A stretch of 46,793 nucleotides of DNA from Thermoactinomyces mirandus (lineage in GTDB: Bacteria; Bacillota; Bacilli; Thermoactinomycetales; Thermoactinomycetaceae), in assembly GCF_013868055.1 (NCBI RefSeq), contig NZ_JACEOL010000027.1, positions 1 through 46,793 on the forward strand, in the 5' to 3' direction. How positions within the stretch are numbered: the stretch's first letter is position 1; the number at the start of each line of letters is the position of its first letter. The position numbers and the translations under genes were made by a program. Shown here one piece after another: positions 1-8,498 of this stretch. The notes beneath the pieces were generated by a model that saw nothing but the letters and a program-made list of their open reading frames with translations, made no database searches and was not told the DNA's origin.

Positions 1-26
1 GGTTTGTCATCAAGCTCAGCGCCTTT

Positions 27-287
27 TCAGGCGCTCCCATTCTTGATTTCTTTGGCAATTTCCTCCACACATTCCTTGCAAACCGTTTTTCCGCGGTAGT
101 AAATCACTTCATCCATACTGCCGCAGAAAATACAACTGGGCGCGTACTTTTTCAGTACAATGTACTGATCATCTACAAAAACCTCTACTCCGTCACTTGG
201 CTGAATATCCAACATATCCCTCAAGCCCTTTGGCAAAACGATCCGTCCCAAATGATCTACTTTCCTTACGATCCCAGTCCCTTTCAT
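27..287 (-). CDS. AbrB-family transition-state regulator with C-terminal Cys4 motif
   Basis: An 86-residue protein with an N-terminal AbrB/SpoVT swapped-hairpin DNA-binding domain (residues 1-47, including GRIVLPKGLR). Four cysteines at 52, 55, 70 and 73 (CIFC and CKEC) look like a zinc-knuckle C-terminal domain, which replaces the AbrB oligomerisation tail of Bacillus subtilis. AbrB-type proteins repress stationary-phase and biofilm genes during growth. The ATG at 287 is chosen over an upstream TTG because GAGGGG lies 8 bases before it. The gene follows rsgI by about 80 bases on the same strand without an obvious terminator, so it may be co-transcribed with sigI-rsgI. A short inverted repeat (about 18-36) overlaps its end. 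Family assignment is firm; the exact orthologue (abrB, abh or another paralogue) is not decided. Confidence 0.88.
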   Translation of the reverse strand: MKGTGIVRKVDHLGRIVLPKGLRDMLDIQPSDGVEVFVDDQYIVLKKYAPSCIFCGSMDEVIYYRGKTVCKECVEEIAKEIKNGSA

Positions 288-367
288 CAAACAGGCCCCT
301 CTCGTCTCTGTTGTAAGCTGGATGGGAGGTGTCAGCTTGCAACATGCCTTTATTCCACCAGACGCTT

Positions 368-1408
368 TTATTCAACCGTTGATGAGTTGGATTTTTTGGT
401 ATTATTTGAATCCTGGGAGGAACTGGTCTGATTGTCGCTTCCTTGATCAGTGGAAGGAGTCGACGAGCCTGATCCATCCGGTTCCTCCTTGCTGGTTGAT
501 TCTTTTTTCTGTTGTTCATTCGTCTTCGTCGAAGCTGGATCTTGGGTAAAATCCGTCGATTTATCTCCATCCGTGACCGGTTTTTGTGCGGGGGCTTCAC
601 CTTTATCAGTTTGCTCATCATCTGCTATAATTTCTTTCCATTCTTCTTCTGATGGCGGTTTGTTAAGGAAGTCCGAAACCGGCTTGATATCTTGAGCCAG
701 TTTCGTAATCGGCATCTCTTCCATTTCTTTCACGTCAAGATTCTCACCTTCTTTGTTTGCAATTCTCCAAACTGCATACTTCGCTGGTGACAATCCTGTC
801 TGATCCGCTTTTTCCTTTACTTCCTTCGGCATTTTCAAGGTATGAACATTCAGGTCCAGTTCCTCTTCTTCACTTTCTTTGTCTATCATTTTTTCTATTT
901 TATGCAACGCTTTTACACTGGTCCGTTCATCGTCATATCCGGACAGGACAACCTGATCTTTCGGATGCAGGTAACCATTGTGTTTTGCCTCATCCAAAAA
1001 CTGCTCGACAAAATCATCGACCTGTTCGTTCTTGTATGTCCTGTTGCGAAGCAATCTCAAGGCAGATTTGTTTAAAGGTTTCACTTCTATTATGTTTTCA
1101 TCATCATCCAGATTGATGGCAATGCTCGGGTTAATGTCCAGATAGACAAACCCTTGCGTATCGCCATCTTCAGGAGGAGACATCTGAGGTAAGACAAAAA
1201 ACGTTCCCACCATTACCGCCACCCCAACACTGATTGCGGCTACCCAGGGTTTTTTTATGGAGGAAGAAAAAGAACGGACCGAACTGATTTCCACTTCTTC
1301 TCCCACTTCCAGTGCCATGTTTCTCCGCGGAACACGGACAAACTCCCCATCGGATGTCAAAACAATCCAATGACGTGGCTTGATCTCCATGATAACACCT
1401 TTCCGCAA
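368..1408 (-). CDS. rsgI: RsgI-type membrane anti-sigma factor
   Basis: A 346-residue anti-sigma-I factor. Residues 1-48 match the cytosolic RsgI N-terminal domain that binds SigI. One membrane helix lies at about 54-75. It is followed by the conserved extracytoplasmic core beginning YLDINPSIAI at about 89-98. From about residue 250 the chain becomes low-complexity (Ser, Thr, Gln, Asn, Glu) with no recognisable carbohydrate-binding or protease domain, unlike the sensor modules of clostridial RsgI proteins. The TTG at 1408 is preferred because a G-rich Shine-Dalgarno lies 8 bases upstream and it yields the typical MRKGV(I)ME start. A GTG at 1429 that overlaps the sigI stop is the alternative. 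By family knowledge, RsgI holds SigI inactive until heat or envelope stress releases it. Confidence 0.9.
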   Translation of the reverse strand: MRKGVIMEIKPRHWIVLTSDGEFVRVPRRNMALEVGEEVEISSVRSFSSSIKKPWVAAISVGVAVMVGTFFVLPQMSPPEDGDTQGFVYLDINPSIAINLDDDENIIEVKPLNKSALRLLRNRTYKNEQVDDFVEQFLDEAKHNGYLHPKDQVVLSGYDDERTSVKALHKIEKMIDKESEEEELDLNVHTLKMPKEVKEKADQTGLSPAKYAVWRIANKEGENLDVKEMEEMPITKLAQDIKPVSDFLNKPPSEEEWKEIIADDEQTDKGEAPAQKPVTDGDKSTDFTQDPASTKTNEQQKKESTSKEEPDGSGSSTPSTDQGSDNQTSSSQDSNNTKKSNSSTVE

Positions 1409-1425
1409 TTCACTCGCCCCCCTTC

Positions 1426-2142
1426 TCACCCTTTAAGACCCAAATGGCTTCGTATCAGGGTTAAATCTTCAGTCATCACAATAGTAAGAGCAATCAGGTA
1501 TTTTCTATGCCGGCTCAAAGTGCGGCGATGCATTCCCAAAGCAGAGGAGATCTCCTTGTCCAATTTCTTCTGCTGCAGAAATTTCTGTAATAGATCCTGG
1601 TCAGATACAATCTTTGCAGCGATTTTGTACAAATTTTCGCGCGTATCGCGATGCTTCGGACTTTTTTTCACCAATTCCTCAAAAGTGATTCCATACCTTG
1701 CAAGTGATTTTCTGAACATCTCAATCTCCATCTGACGCATATATTTTAATTCTTCGTTTCGATGATTTTCAAATGCTTTGGCAACCACTTCCGGGTTGGG
1801 AGTCTCTTCATCACTGGTTCCTGAATAATTAACCAATGGTATGATTCTGCGGTGTTTTTTCTCATGTCGGAAATAATCAATCAATCGCCGATGGATCACC
1901 TTGTATGCAAATGACATAAATGTAGCCTGAAAACCTGAACAATACCCGCTTATCGCTTCATCCAAAGCCTTATAAGCAATCATGTACTCATCGTCCTGTT
2001 TGGTTATCTCCCTCCTGCAGACGCTTGAAGCGATCCTGCGTACCTGTGGTTCCAGTTCCTTAAGCAGATCGTTTCGTTTGTCTGGAGAGCGTGTTTCCTG
2101 CGCCAAAAGCACACGTCTTTCCAAATCTGTTCCCCGGAACAT
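1426..2142 (-). CDS. sigI: RNA polymerase sigma factor SigI
   Basis: A 238-residue sigma-70-like factor of the SigI group. Region 2 is seen at about residues 50-100 (DDEYMIAYKALDEAI, then FMSFAYKVIHRRLIDYFRHE). A C-terminal helix-turn-helix lies at about 193-222 (LDKEISSALGMHRRTLSRHRK). It is directly followed by rsgI, whose coding region begins at or just past its stop, the classical sigma/anti-sigma pairing. The ATG at 2142 has a GGGAGAGGTG element upstream. A TACAAT -10-like box lies near 2225 on the minus strand without a good -35. In B. subtilis SigI serves heat and cell-wall stress; here that role is inferred from family and context. Confidence 0.93.
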   Translation of the reverse strand: MFRGTDLERRVLLAQETRSPDKRNDLLKELEPQVRRIASSVCRREITKQDDEYMIAYKALDEAISGYCSGFQATFMSFAYKVIHRRLIDYFRHEKKHRRIIPLVNYSGTSDEETPNPEVVAKAFENHRNEELKYMRQMEIEMFRKSLARYGITFEELVKKSPKHRDTRENLYKIAAKIVSDQDLLQKFLQQKKLDKEISSALGMHRRTLSRHRKYLIALTIVMTEDLTLIRSHLGLKG

Positions 2143-2272
2143 GCAATACCGACACCTCTCCCTATGTATTCATTCGCACAACTTCTTCGTTTTTCTGTCC
2201 ACATTTAGTGGATCAATCTTCATTGTAACATGGTTAACTGACAACGCTATATCAAAAAACAATTATTTTTAT

Positions 2273-2313
2273 TAACGGCAAAAAAATAGAATGAACCAAA
2301 AAACAGTTCATTC
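2273..2313 (-). terminator. Intrinsic terminator after the acyl-CoA synthetase gene
   Basis: On the minus strand GAATGAAC (2306-2313) pairs perfectly with GTTCATTC (2289-2296) and is followed by a U-rich tract at 2273-2287. It lies just downstream of the synthetase stop codon and upstream of sigI, so it separates the two transcripts. Confidence 0.8.
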
Positions 2314-2374
2314 CAGAGGGAATTGATATTGACACTTATCCTTCACTGTTTTTATCAAATTTATGAAATTTGGA

Positions 2375-4315
2375 TTAGTTTGCATTTCTCGCCAAAGACC
2401 TGATCACTTCCACCGCCGCTTTGTTTTCCAAAGACGAAAGATCCCCGACTTCTTCACCCAGGTAGGATGCACGGATAACCCGCCGTAATATCTTGCCATT
2501 ACGCGTTTTGGGCAATTCTTCAAGAGTCCATACCCGTTTTGGCCTCAGGGCTTTCCCCATGTGTTTGGCAACAAATTCGACCAGTTCTTCTTCCAGCCCT
2601 TCACATTCCTTTCCTTTCAGGACAACAAAACAGACTGCACTTTCTCCTTTCTCCGAATCGGGAACGCCAATGGTAGCGGCTTCCGCGACCAGCGGATGAT
2701 TTACCAATACCGATTCCATCTCGGCGGGCCCCAGCCTTTTACCGGCAATTTTCAGTGTATCATCCGATCTTCCCGTAATAAACCATTGATTTTGCTGATC
2801 AATATATACCCAGTCTCCATGCAGCCAGACATTGGGCCAGCGGTTCCAGTATGTTTTCTCGTACCGTTTATCATCTTGCCAGAAACCGCTTGTCATTCCT
2901 ACCCAAGGTTGGCGCAAGACCAGTTCCCCCACCTGATCCCTGACGGGGCGGCCCGAATCATCAAATACTTCCGCATCCATCCCCGGAATTGGACCGGCAA
3001 ACCCGCATGGAAAAATTGGTTTGAAAAAGTGGTTGCCCAAAATCCCGCCCGAAGTTTCAGTACCGCCGGAATAATTGAAAATTGGCACTTTGTTTTTTCC
3101 CACCTGTTCAAACAGCCAGTGCCACGGTTCCGGATTCCACGGTTCGCCTGTTGAACCAAACACTCGCAAACTGCTTAAATCCCGTTTTTCCGTCCACTGA
3201 TTCCCCAACCTCATCAGTGCCCGGGTCAATGTCGGAGAAACTCCCAAATGGGTGACGCCATAATTCTCCACCATTTCCCACAGGCGGTCAGGTGCGGGAT
3301 AATCCGGCGTTCCCTCGTAAACCACCATGGTGCTTCCCATGATCAGGGAGCCAAACACCATCCACGGTCCCATCATCCATCCCATATCGGTAACCCAAAA
3401 CAACACGTCGCCCGCTCCCACATCAAACATGTAACCTGCATCAAAAGCTGCCTTGACCGGAAAACCCGCATGCACATGAACCGTCCCTTTAGGCTTGCCG
3501 GTCGTACCCGAAGTATAGATAATCATGAACGGATCTCCGGATGAGGTTGGATAGGGGGCTACTGTTTTCACAGAAGTCCTCAGTTGATCCCATTCAACAT
3601 CTCTTTCCCCGTTCCAGGGGCATTTGCGGCCTAACCGGCGCACAACAATTACTTTTTGGATCGACGGCGACAGGTCTGCCGCCCGGTCAGCCTCTTCCTT
3701 CATCTTTACAACTTTTCCCCGTCGCAGGAAACCGTCTGCCGTAATCAGCCATTTGGCCTGACAACCCTGAATCCTGGCAGTGACTGCTTCCGCACCATAA
3801 CCGGAAAAGCATGGTATAAAGATGGCGCCTATGCGTGCTACAGCGAGCATGGCAATGACATTTTCCGCGATCATCGGCAGGAATATGGCTACACGGTCTC
3901 CCGGCCCTACCCCCAGTTCTGTCAGCCCACCTGCAATCCGGTTCACTTCGACCCATAATTCGCGGTATGAATATTTATGGCTTTCCCCGTTATCTCCTTC
4001 CCATATCAATGCGAGGCGATGGCGAGCCGACGGATCTTTCACAAACCGGTCCAGGCAATTTTCCGCAACATTGATTTTTCCACCCTTAAACCAGCGCGGC
4101 CAGGCAATTCCATCTTTCATGTCCAGCACTTGACGATAGGGAGCGATCCAGTTCAGCTTCATGTCTTTTACCACTTCATCCCAGAACCACGCAATGTTTC
4201 TAATGCTTTCCCGATAAAATGAATCATAGTCCTCAATCCCCAGTTTTTTCATCAACTGGTATAAACGGGTCTTTTTCATTTGCTCGGTTTGCGGGACCCA
4301 GACAGGTCTGTTCAT
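2375..4315 (-). CDS. AMP-forming acetyl-/acyl-CoA synthetase
   Basis: A 646-residue member of the ANL adenylate-forming family. It activates acetate or a related short acid to its CoA thioester with ATP. Visible motifs are the P-loop-like YTSGTTGKPKG near residue 265, FGSTGEPW near 388, the hinge-region TGRSDDTLKIAGKR near 512, and the catalytic-lysine context KTRNGKILRR near 605. Length and the N-terminal FYRESIRNIAWFW-type segment fit acetyl-CoA synthetases. Substrate could also be propionate or acetoacetate, which the sequence does not settle. The ATG at 4315 follows GGAG by 10 bases; the open frame continues to 4504, but that part reads through the leader and terminator and is not protein-like. 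Expression is probably attenuated by the leader terminator at 4402-4440. Confidence 0.88.
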   Translation of the reverse strand: MNRPVWVPQTEQMKKTRLYQLMKKLGIEDYDSFYRESIRNIAWFWDEVVKDMKLNWIAPYRQVLDMKDGIAWPRWFKGGKINVAENCLDRFVKDPSARHRLALIWEGDNGESHKYSYRELWVEVNRIAGGLTELGVGPGDRVAIFLPMIAENVIAMLAVARIGAIFIPCFSGYGAEAVTARIQGCQAKWLITADGFLRRGKVVKMKEEADRAADLSPSIQKVIVVRRLGRKCPWNGERDVEWDQLRTSVKTVAPYPTSSGDPFMIIYTSGTTGKPKGTVHVHAGFPVKAAFDAGYMFDVGAGDVLFWVTDMGWMMGPWMVFGSLIMGSTMVVYEGTPDYPAPDRLWEMVENYGVTHLGVSPTLTRALMRLGNQWTEKRDLSSLRVFGSTGEPWNPEPWHWLFEQVGKNKVPIFNYSGGTETSGGILGNHFFKPIFPCGFAGPIPGMDAEVFDDSGRPVRDQVGELVLRQPWVGMTSGFWQDDKRYEKTYWNRWPNVWLHGDWVYIDQQNQWFITGRSDDTLKIAGKRLGPAEMESVLVNHPLVAEAATIGVPDSEKGESAVCFVVLKGKECEGLEEELVEFVAKHMGKALRPKRVWTLEELPKTRNGKILRRVIRASYLGEEVGDLSSLENKAAVEVIRSLARNAN

Positions 4316-4401
4316 AGGGCGATCACTCCATTTCATAATATATTGAATTATGTTTATTTTAATTATATTTGAATAGTTAAATAAAATCTCTAAGCAAGTT
4401 G

Positions 4402-4440
4402 AAAATAAAAAAGACTTCCTGTATTTATTGCAGAAAGTCT
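4402..4440 (-). terminator. Leader terminator (attenuator) upstream of the acyl-CoA synthetase
   Basis: On the minus strand AGACTTTCTG (4431-4440) pairs along 10 base pairs, with one G-U, to CAGGAAGTCT (4412-4421), and a T-rich tract follows to 4402. It sits between the preceding gene's own terminator and the synthetase start, so it must act inside the synthetase leader. That implies conditional termination. The sequence upstream (4470-4560) is GC-rich and looks structured. Confidence 0.72.
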
Positions 4441-4510
4441 GAACATGTTGGCAAAGGTTAAAGAATTGATTTTTAGAAGTGAAGTTATTTTCAGGAGGCG
4501 CCACACAGAA

Positions 4511-4555
4511 ATGCCCCTGCTGCTTCCCCGCAAGGAGGAGACGGAACGGAGATCC
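4511..4555. other. Conserved intergenic motif, copy 1
   Basis: These 45 bases align without gaps to 11541-11585 at 30 of 45 positions. Thirteen of the 15 differences are transitions, a pattern typical of G-U-tolerant structured RNA. Both copies share ACGGAACG and a CC-GYAA-GG-like mini-hairpin on the plus strand. The coding strand is uncertain: on the minus strand it would belong to the synthetase leader. I do not recognise it as a known riboswitch or small RNA. Confidence 0.45.
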
Positions 4556-4577
4556 AAAAATCGTCTGTCACTATTGA

Positions 4578-4617
4578 TTTTTTTAAAAAAGGCTTCCCGC
4601 CATAAAGACAGAAAGCC
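4578..4617 (-). terminator. Intrinsic terminator after the yjiH-like gene
   Basis: On the minus strand GGCTTTC (4611-4617) pairs with the GGGAAGCC arm ending at 4591, followed by a T6 run and an A/T-only stretch. It lies 28 bases past the stop of the YjiH-like gene. Confidence 0.8.
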
Positions 4618-4644
4618 CGGATTGGCAACCAAGACCATGTTTGG

Positions 4645-6003
4645 TTACAAAATAAGATGGGCCATCCCCGCGATAATGGGCAGGGTCAACAAAGTTCTTA
4701 ACAGGAACAGCACAACCAGATCCTTGAAATCGACCGGAATTTTCGAGCCCAGCAAAAGCCCTCCCACTTCGGACATATAAATCAGTTGGGTCACTGAAAG
4801 GCAGGCAATGACAAACCGGGTCAATTCACTTTCAATGACTCCGCTGGCAATCACCGACGGCAAAAACATGTCGGCAAAACCGACTACAACGGTCTGTGCC
4901 GCCTCACTCGCCTCAGGAATTTGCAACAGGGACAAGATCGGAATAAACGGAATGCCGAGCCACCGGAACAAGGGAGTATATTCAGCAATAATAACGGCCG
5001 TTGTTCCCAACGCCATGACTATCGGCAAAACTCCTATCCACATATCCAGTATATTTTTGCAACCATTTTGAAAAACTTCTTTATACCGGATCCTGTCTGC
5101 CCGTTCCAGCGCCTGGATCATGCCCCATTTCCAGACAGAGAAACCTGGCGGCAACGTTTCACTCACATTTCCTTCCGACCCGTCATAATAGGTGTTTTCC
5201 TTGCGGGAAAGCGGAGGAATGCGCGGCAGAATGATGGCCGCTACCAACCCGGCAACGGCAATGGTCAAGTAATATGGGCCAAACAGATGCCCCAGCCCGA
5301 TCTGCTCCAATACCACGATCGTAAACGTGATCGATACGACGGAAAAAGTGGTTCCGATAATGGCAGCATCACGCTTTGTATAAAATCCATCCTCATACTG
5401 CTTGTTCGTAAGCAGTACCCCGATTGTTCCGTCTCCCAGCCAGGAAGCCAGACAATCGATGGAAGCGCGTCCGGGCAGTTTGAAAAGCGGCCTCATCAAT
5501 CGGGTAACCAAGGTGCCGGTCATTTCCAGCAAACCAAAATCCATCAAAAAGGGCATAAACAGTCCGGCAAAGATAAACACCGTAAACAGCACGGGAATCA
5601 GACTTAAAAGCAGCAGCCCTCCCGTATTTTCAGACCAGACCCATTCCGGCCCCAACTGAAGCAGGGTCATGATGGCAAAAAGCAGGCCAACCACACGGGT
5701 TACCGTCCAAAAGCCTGATACATCAAACAGTTTTTTCAGAAAGAGATTGTCCATCATCCAGGCCGGTCTGGCCAGTTTTGCCATAAGCGTAAAGATAACA
5801 GCGATCCCCATCATTCCGGTTGCCAGGCCCGGCAGGTAGTCCGCGAGCAGTTCCTGGCTCCAGTTGGCCAGCAAGGCGACCGGAATTGTCATTTCCCCGT
5901 CAGACTGGATGGGAATCATAAACAGGAAAACGCCAATGGCAGACGGGATCACAAATTTCAAAATTTCACCAACTGATGGCGTTCGATTTTGTACGTTTTC
6001 CAT
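4645..6003 (-). CDS. YjiH-family membrane protein (nucleoside-recognition/gate domain)
   Basis: A 452-residue polytopic membrane protein. It resembles the YjiH family: an N-terminal segment FVIPSAIGVFLFMIP, several hydrophobic helices, and the GATE/nucleoside-recognition region SWLGDGTIGVLLTNKQYEDGFYTKRDAAII at about 190-220. It ends in the family-typical block TQLIYMSEVGGLLLGSKIPV at about 400-420. YjiH proteins are presumed transporters of unknown substrate. GAGGTG stands some 14 bases before the ATG, a loose spacing. The upstream 290 bases are very AT-rich with a weak A/T hairpin (about 6099-6117). It is a single-gene transcript by its terminator. The sequence does not reveal a substrate. 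Confidence 0.85.
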   Translation of the reverse strand: MENVQNRTPSVGEILKFVIPSAIGVFLFMIPIQSDGEMTIPVALLANWSQELLADYLPGLATGMMGIAVIFTLMAKLARPAWMMDNLFLKKLFDVSGFWTVTRVVGLLFAIMTLLQLGPEWVWSENTGGLLLLSLIPVLFTVFIFAGLFMPFLMDFGLLEMTGTLVTRLMRPLFKLPGRASIDCLASWLGDGTIGVLLTNKQYEDGFYTKRDAAIIGTTFSVVSITFTIVVLEQIGLGHLFGPYYLTIAVAGLVAAIILPRIPPLSRKENTYYDGSEGNVSETLPPGFSVWKWGMIQALERADRIRYKEVFQNGCKNILDMWIGVLPIVMALGTTAVIIAEYTPLFRWLGIPFIPILSLLQIPEASEAAQTVVVGFADMFLPSVIASGVIESELTRFVIACLSVTQLIYMSEVGGLLLGSKIPVDFKDLVVLFLLRTLLTLPIIAGMAHLIL

Positions 6004-6294
6004 AATTTTATCAATTTCACCTCAATATCTTAAGCCGGCAAAAATTAAAACCTCTCCATAACCAGCTGTGTTAAATCAAAATTTTTAAAAAATAATAAAA
6101 AGGAAACTGTCTCCTTTATAAAAACTCCCCTGATTTTTTTCCTCAGATTTGGGATAATAAAAGAAAATCATTAAAACTATTAAATAATATAGTATAAATA
6201 TACAAAAAATGATATAAATAATCAATAGGAAAATATAATAAAAATAAGTTATAGTATGAGTAAAACTTTATCCTGAAGGGGACGCACAAGACAA

Positions 6295-7023
6295 ATGTTT
6301 AAACGGACAATCAAAAGAGAAGCATTAAAAAGCGTTTGTTTGGATGAAACCAAAGAGATCCTGATTTTCCTTCCCGGCGAAGAACAATCATTACAAAAGA
6401 ACTATCCGCTGCTTGTTCTTCATGATGGAAATGATTATTTCAACCTGGGGCGTATAGTAACCCAAGCTGTCCAAATGATCGATGATGGCCAGCTTGATCC
6501 GTTTGTAATGGTTGCGATTCCTGTGGATAAAGAAAAGCGCAGTTCGGAATATTCGCCTGCCGGCAATCGGCAGCCCCTGCATATGCAAATGGTCATGGAC
6601 GAACTTCTTCCATTCATTCGCGAAAAATACCCTGTCTCCTCTAAAAAAGAAGACCTGGTGATTGGCGGATCTTCCCTTGGCGGAACTGTTTCTTTGCATA
6701 TTGCACTGAAATATCCCGATCAGGTAAACAACGTTCTCTCCCAGTCAGGAGCCTTTTTTAAAGCAACCAGTGAAGAAATCATGCGTCAGCATTCCCTTTC
6801 CCATTTGCAAATCTATCAATCCATCGGTACCTCCGAAACAGCTGTGCCTACACACATGGGGAAATTGGATTTACTTGCCCGCAATCGGGAAATTTATCGT
6901 AATTTGAAAAAGAAGAAAGCGCAGGTTCATTATATTGAAGCGGACGGAGACCATACCTGGGGTTTCTGGCAGCGGGACCTTCCCAATGCCTTGAACTATT
7001 TCTTTGGGAACGCATTAAAATAA
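6295..7023 (+). CDS. Alpha/beta-hydrolase esterase of the Fes/enterochelin-esterase-like family
   Basis: A 242-residue cytoplasmic esterase with no signal peptide. The nucleophile elbow GGSSLGG lies near residue 125, after the strand KEDLVI. The likely catalytic histidine lies near 220 in ADGDHTWGFW. The N-terminal part (YPLLVLHDGNDYF) is the typical oxyanion-side strand of the esterase D/Fes superfamily. Relatives include siderophore-ester hydrolases and esterases of unknown substrate. Its location next to a Fur-boxed siderophore importer suggests ferric-siderophore release, but it lies on the opposite strand with no Fur box that I can see. An AAGGGGA element stands 13 bases before the ATG. 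Confidence 0.78.
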   Translation: MFKRTIKREALKSVCLDETKEILIFLPGEEQSLQKNYPLLVLHDGNDYFNLGRIVTQAVQMIDDGQLDPFVMVAIPVDKEKRSSEYSPAGNRQPLHMQMVMDELLPFIREKYPVSSKKEDLVIGGSSLGGTVSLHIALKYPDQVNNVLSQSGAFFKATSEEIMRQHSLSHLQIYQSIGTSETAVPTHMGKLDLLARNREIYRNLKKKKAQVHYIEADGDHTWGFWQRDLPNALNYFFGNALK

Positions 7024-7208
7024 GGTACAGAAAAACAAGCATTGAAGCAACAGGATTGCCAATCTGGACTGGTCCATGCCCGATCGGAAAAGTTTACGGC
7101 CACCGGCCCGCTTTCAGCAAATAATCTCATATAAACAGTAACCATATATTTGATTTAGCAAAAAAATTGGCAAAAAACGGGGACTTATTCATGAAAGGAG
7201 ATGAGCAG

Positions 7209-7346
7209 ATGGGATATGGTTATGGCATGATGGGCTGGACAATGGGCCTTTTCGGAATGCTGGTACCCATTGCCCTGTTGGGCGTTGCTGTTTACCTGGG
7301 TGTCCGCTTTGGCATCCGGGACGGATTGAAACATCGCAAAAAATAA
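7209..7346 (+). CDS. Small Gly/Met-rich membrane protein (45 residues)
   Basis: A 45-residue ORF with GGAG 8 bases before the ATG. It begins MGYGYGMMGWTMG, has one hydrophobic helix at about 12-32 (LFGMLVPIALLGVAVYLGV), and ends in a basic tail GLKHRKK, as expected for a single-pass peptide with a cytoplasmic C-terminus. An in-frame ATG at 7191 is less likely because it contains the ribosome-binding site. A good terminator follows at 7375-7407. Function is unknown; similar small Gly/Met-rich peptides occur next to metal-transport or oxidase genes, and this one abuts a siderophore operon. Confidence 0.7.
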   Translation: MGYGYGMMGWTMGLFGMLVPIALLGVAVYLGVRFGIRDGLKHRKK

Positions 7347-7374
7347 ATCTGTTGCTTCTGCCGGACAGATTATG

Positions 7375-7420
7375 AATCGGCCCCGGATTTCCAATCCAAG
7401 GCCGATTTTGCTTTCTTTTA
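7375..7420 (+). terminator. Intrinsic terminator after the 45-residue ORF
   Basis: ATCGGCC at about 7375-7381 pairs with GGCCGAT at about 7401-7407, followed by a T-rich tract (TTTTGCTTTCTTTTATTTTT). It is directional for the plus strand, which supports transcription of the small ORF. Confidence 0.75.
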
Positions 7421-7499
7421 TTTTTCCAGCCGCCGTTTTCTTAAGTCATGCTCGCCGCTAACCGGGCGGACGGAAATTGTAATAGCCAGCATAATTTAT

Positions 7500-8435
7500 C
7501 TATTTCATGCTTTTGTCTATTTCGCTGATCATTTCACTCACCGATTGAAGTCCGCCGCCGGAAAGATACCATATATTTGGATCCAAATAAACAATATTGC
7601 CATTTTGATAAGCTTTGGTCTTTTTCACCAGTTCATTTTCAATTGTTTGTTTGGCTGAAGCTTTTTTCGTAACTGCGGCGCTTCGGTCAACTACATAGAG
7701 ATAATCCGGGTTTTTTTCCACAATATATTCAAAGGAGATACTTTGCCCGTGTGTCGATGCGTTGATTGACGAATCAGCCGCGGTCAAACCAAACACATCA
7801 TGAATCAGGCCAAAACGGGATTTTGGCCCATAGGCACTTACTTTATTATCATTGGCCAGGACAATTAAAGCAGTTTTCTTGCTGGCGGCTGCTTTCTGTT
7901 TTAAATTTTCAATCGAGCTTCTGATCGTGACCAGTTCTTGCTCAATCTCTTTTTCTTTCCCAAAAATTTTCCCCAATGTCTGCATGTTTTTTTCAAATGA
8001 ACCCATAAAATCATTATAGTCAACCCCCATAAAAATGGTGGGAGCAATTTTCTGGAATTCCTGATATAAATCTTGCTGGCGACCAGAGATGATGATCAGA
8101 TCAGGGTTTATTTCACTCAGCTTTTCAAAGTCGGGTTCTTTCAAGGTACCTGCGTTTTCATAATTATTACCTTCATATTTTGACAAATAGTTCGGGACAT
8201 TTGATTTTGGCAGTGCCGCGACTTCAATTCCAAGCTGATCCAGAGTATCCAGGACCCCAAAGTCAAAAACAACTACTTTGTCAGGATTTCGGGACAATTC
8301 CGTCTTGCCCAGTTGGTGTTCAACAGTGATGTTTTCTTCCGAAGATTGAGTTTGTCCTTGCTGTGAAGAATTATTACAGGCAGTTCCAACCAACGCCAAC
8401 GCAAAAACAACAAACAGCGCAAGTACTTTTTTCAT
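7500..8435 (-). CDS. yclQ: Iron-siderophore ABC transporter substrate-binding lipoprotein
   Basis: A 311-residue periplasmic-binding-type protein. The signal peptide ends in the lipobox GTAC, so Cys20 becomes the lipid-modified N-terminus on the outer face of the membrane. A Ser/Gln/Glu-rich linker follows. The class III binding-protein fold is seen in VVVFDFGVLDTLDQLGIEV and DFEKLSEINPDLIIISGRQ. Gene order and lengths match B. subtilis yclN-yclO-yclP-yclQ, the petrobactin-type uptake system, and this is the last gene. Specificity for petrobactin-like catecholate siderophores is inferred from that similarity. The 63-base gap to the ATPase gene has no terminator that I can see. Confidence 0.88.
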   Translation of the reverse strand: MKKVLALFVVFALALVGTACNNSSQQGQTQSSEENITVEHQLGKTELSRNPDKVVVFDFGVLDTLDQLGIEVAALPKSNVPNYLSKYEGNNYENAGTLKEPDFEKLSEINPDLIIISGRQQDLYQEFQKIAPTIFMGVDYNDFMGSFEKNMQTLGKIFGKEKEIEQELVTIRSSIENLKQKAAASKKTALIVLANDNKVSAYGPKSRFGLIHDVFGLTAADSSINASTHGQSISFEYIVEKNPDYLYVVDRSAAVTKKASAKQTIENELVKKTKAYQNGNIVYLDPNIWYLSGGGLQSVSEMISEIDKSMK

Positions 8436-8498
8436 TTATTTTCACCTCTTTATTAATACAAGCTGTTTATGTTACAGCGAACTGGCAAATTTTTACAC

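Noticed and set aside
4316..4504. N-terminal extension of the acyl-CoA synthetase by 63 residues
   Set aside because: The extension translates an intrinsic terminator and an A/T-rich leader, is not protein-like, and the ATG at 4315 has a proper Shine-Dalgarno site.
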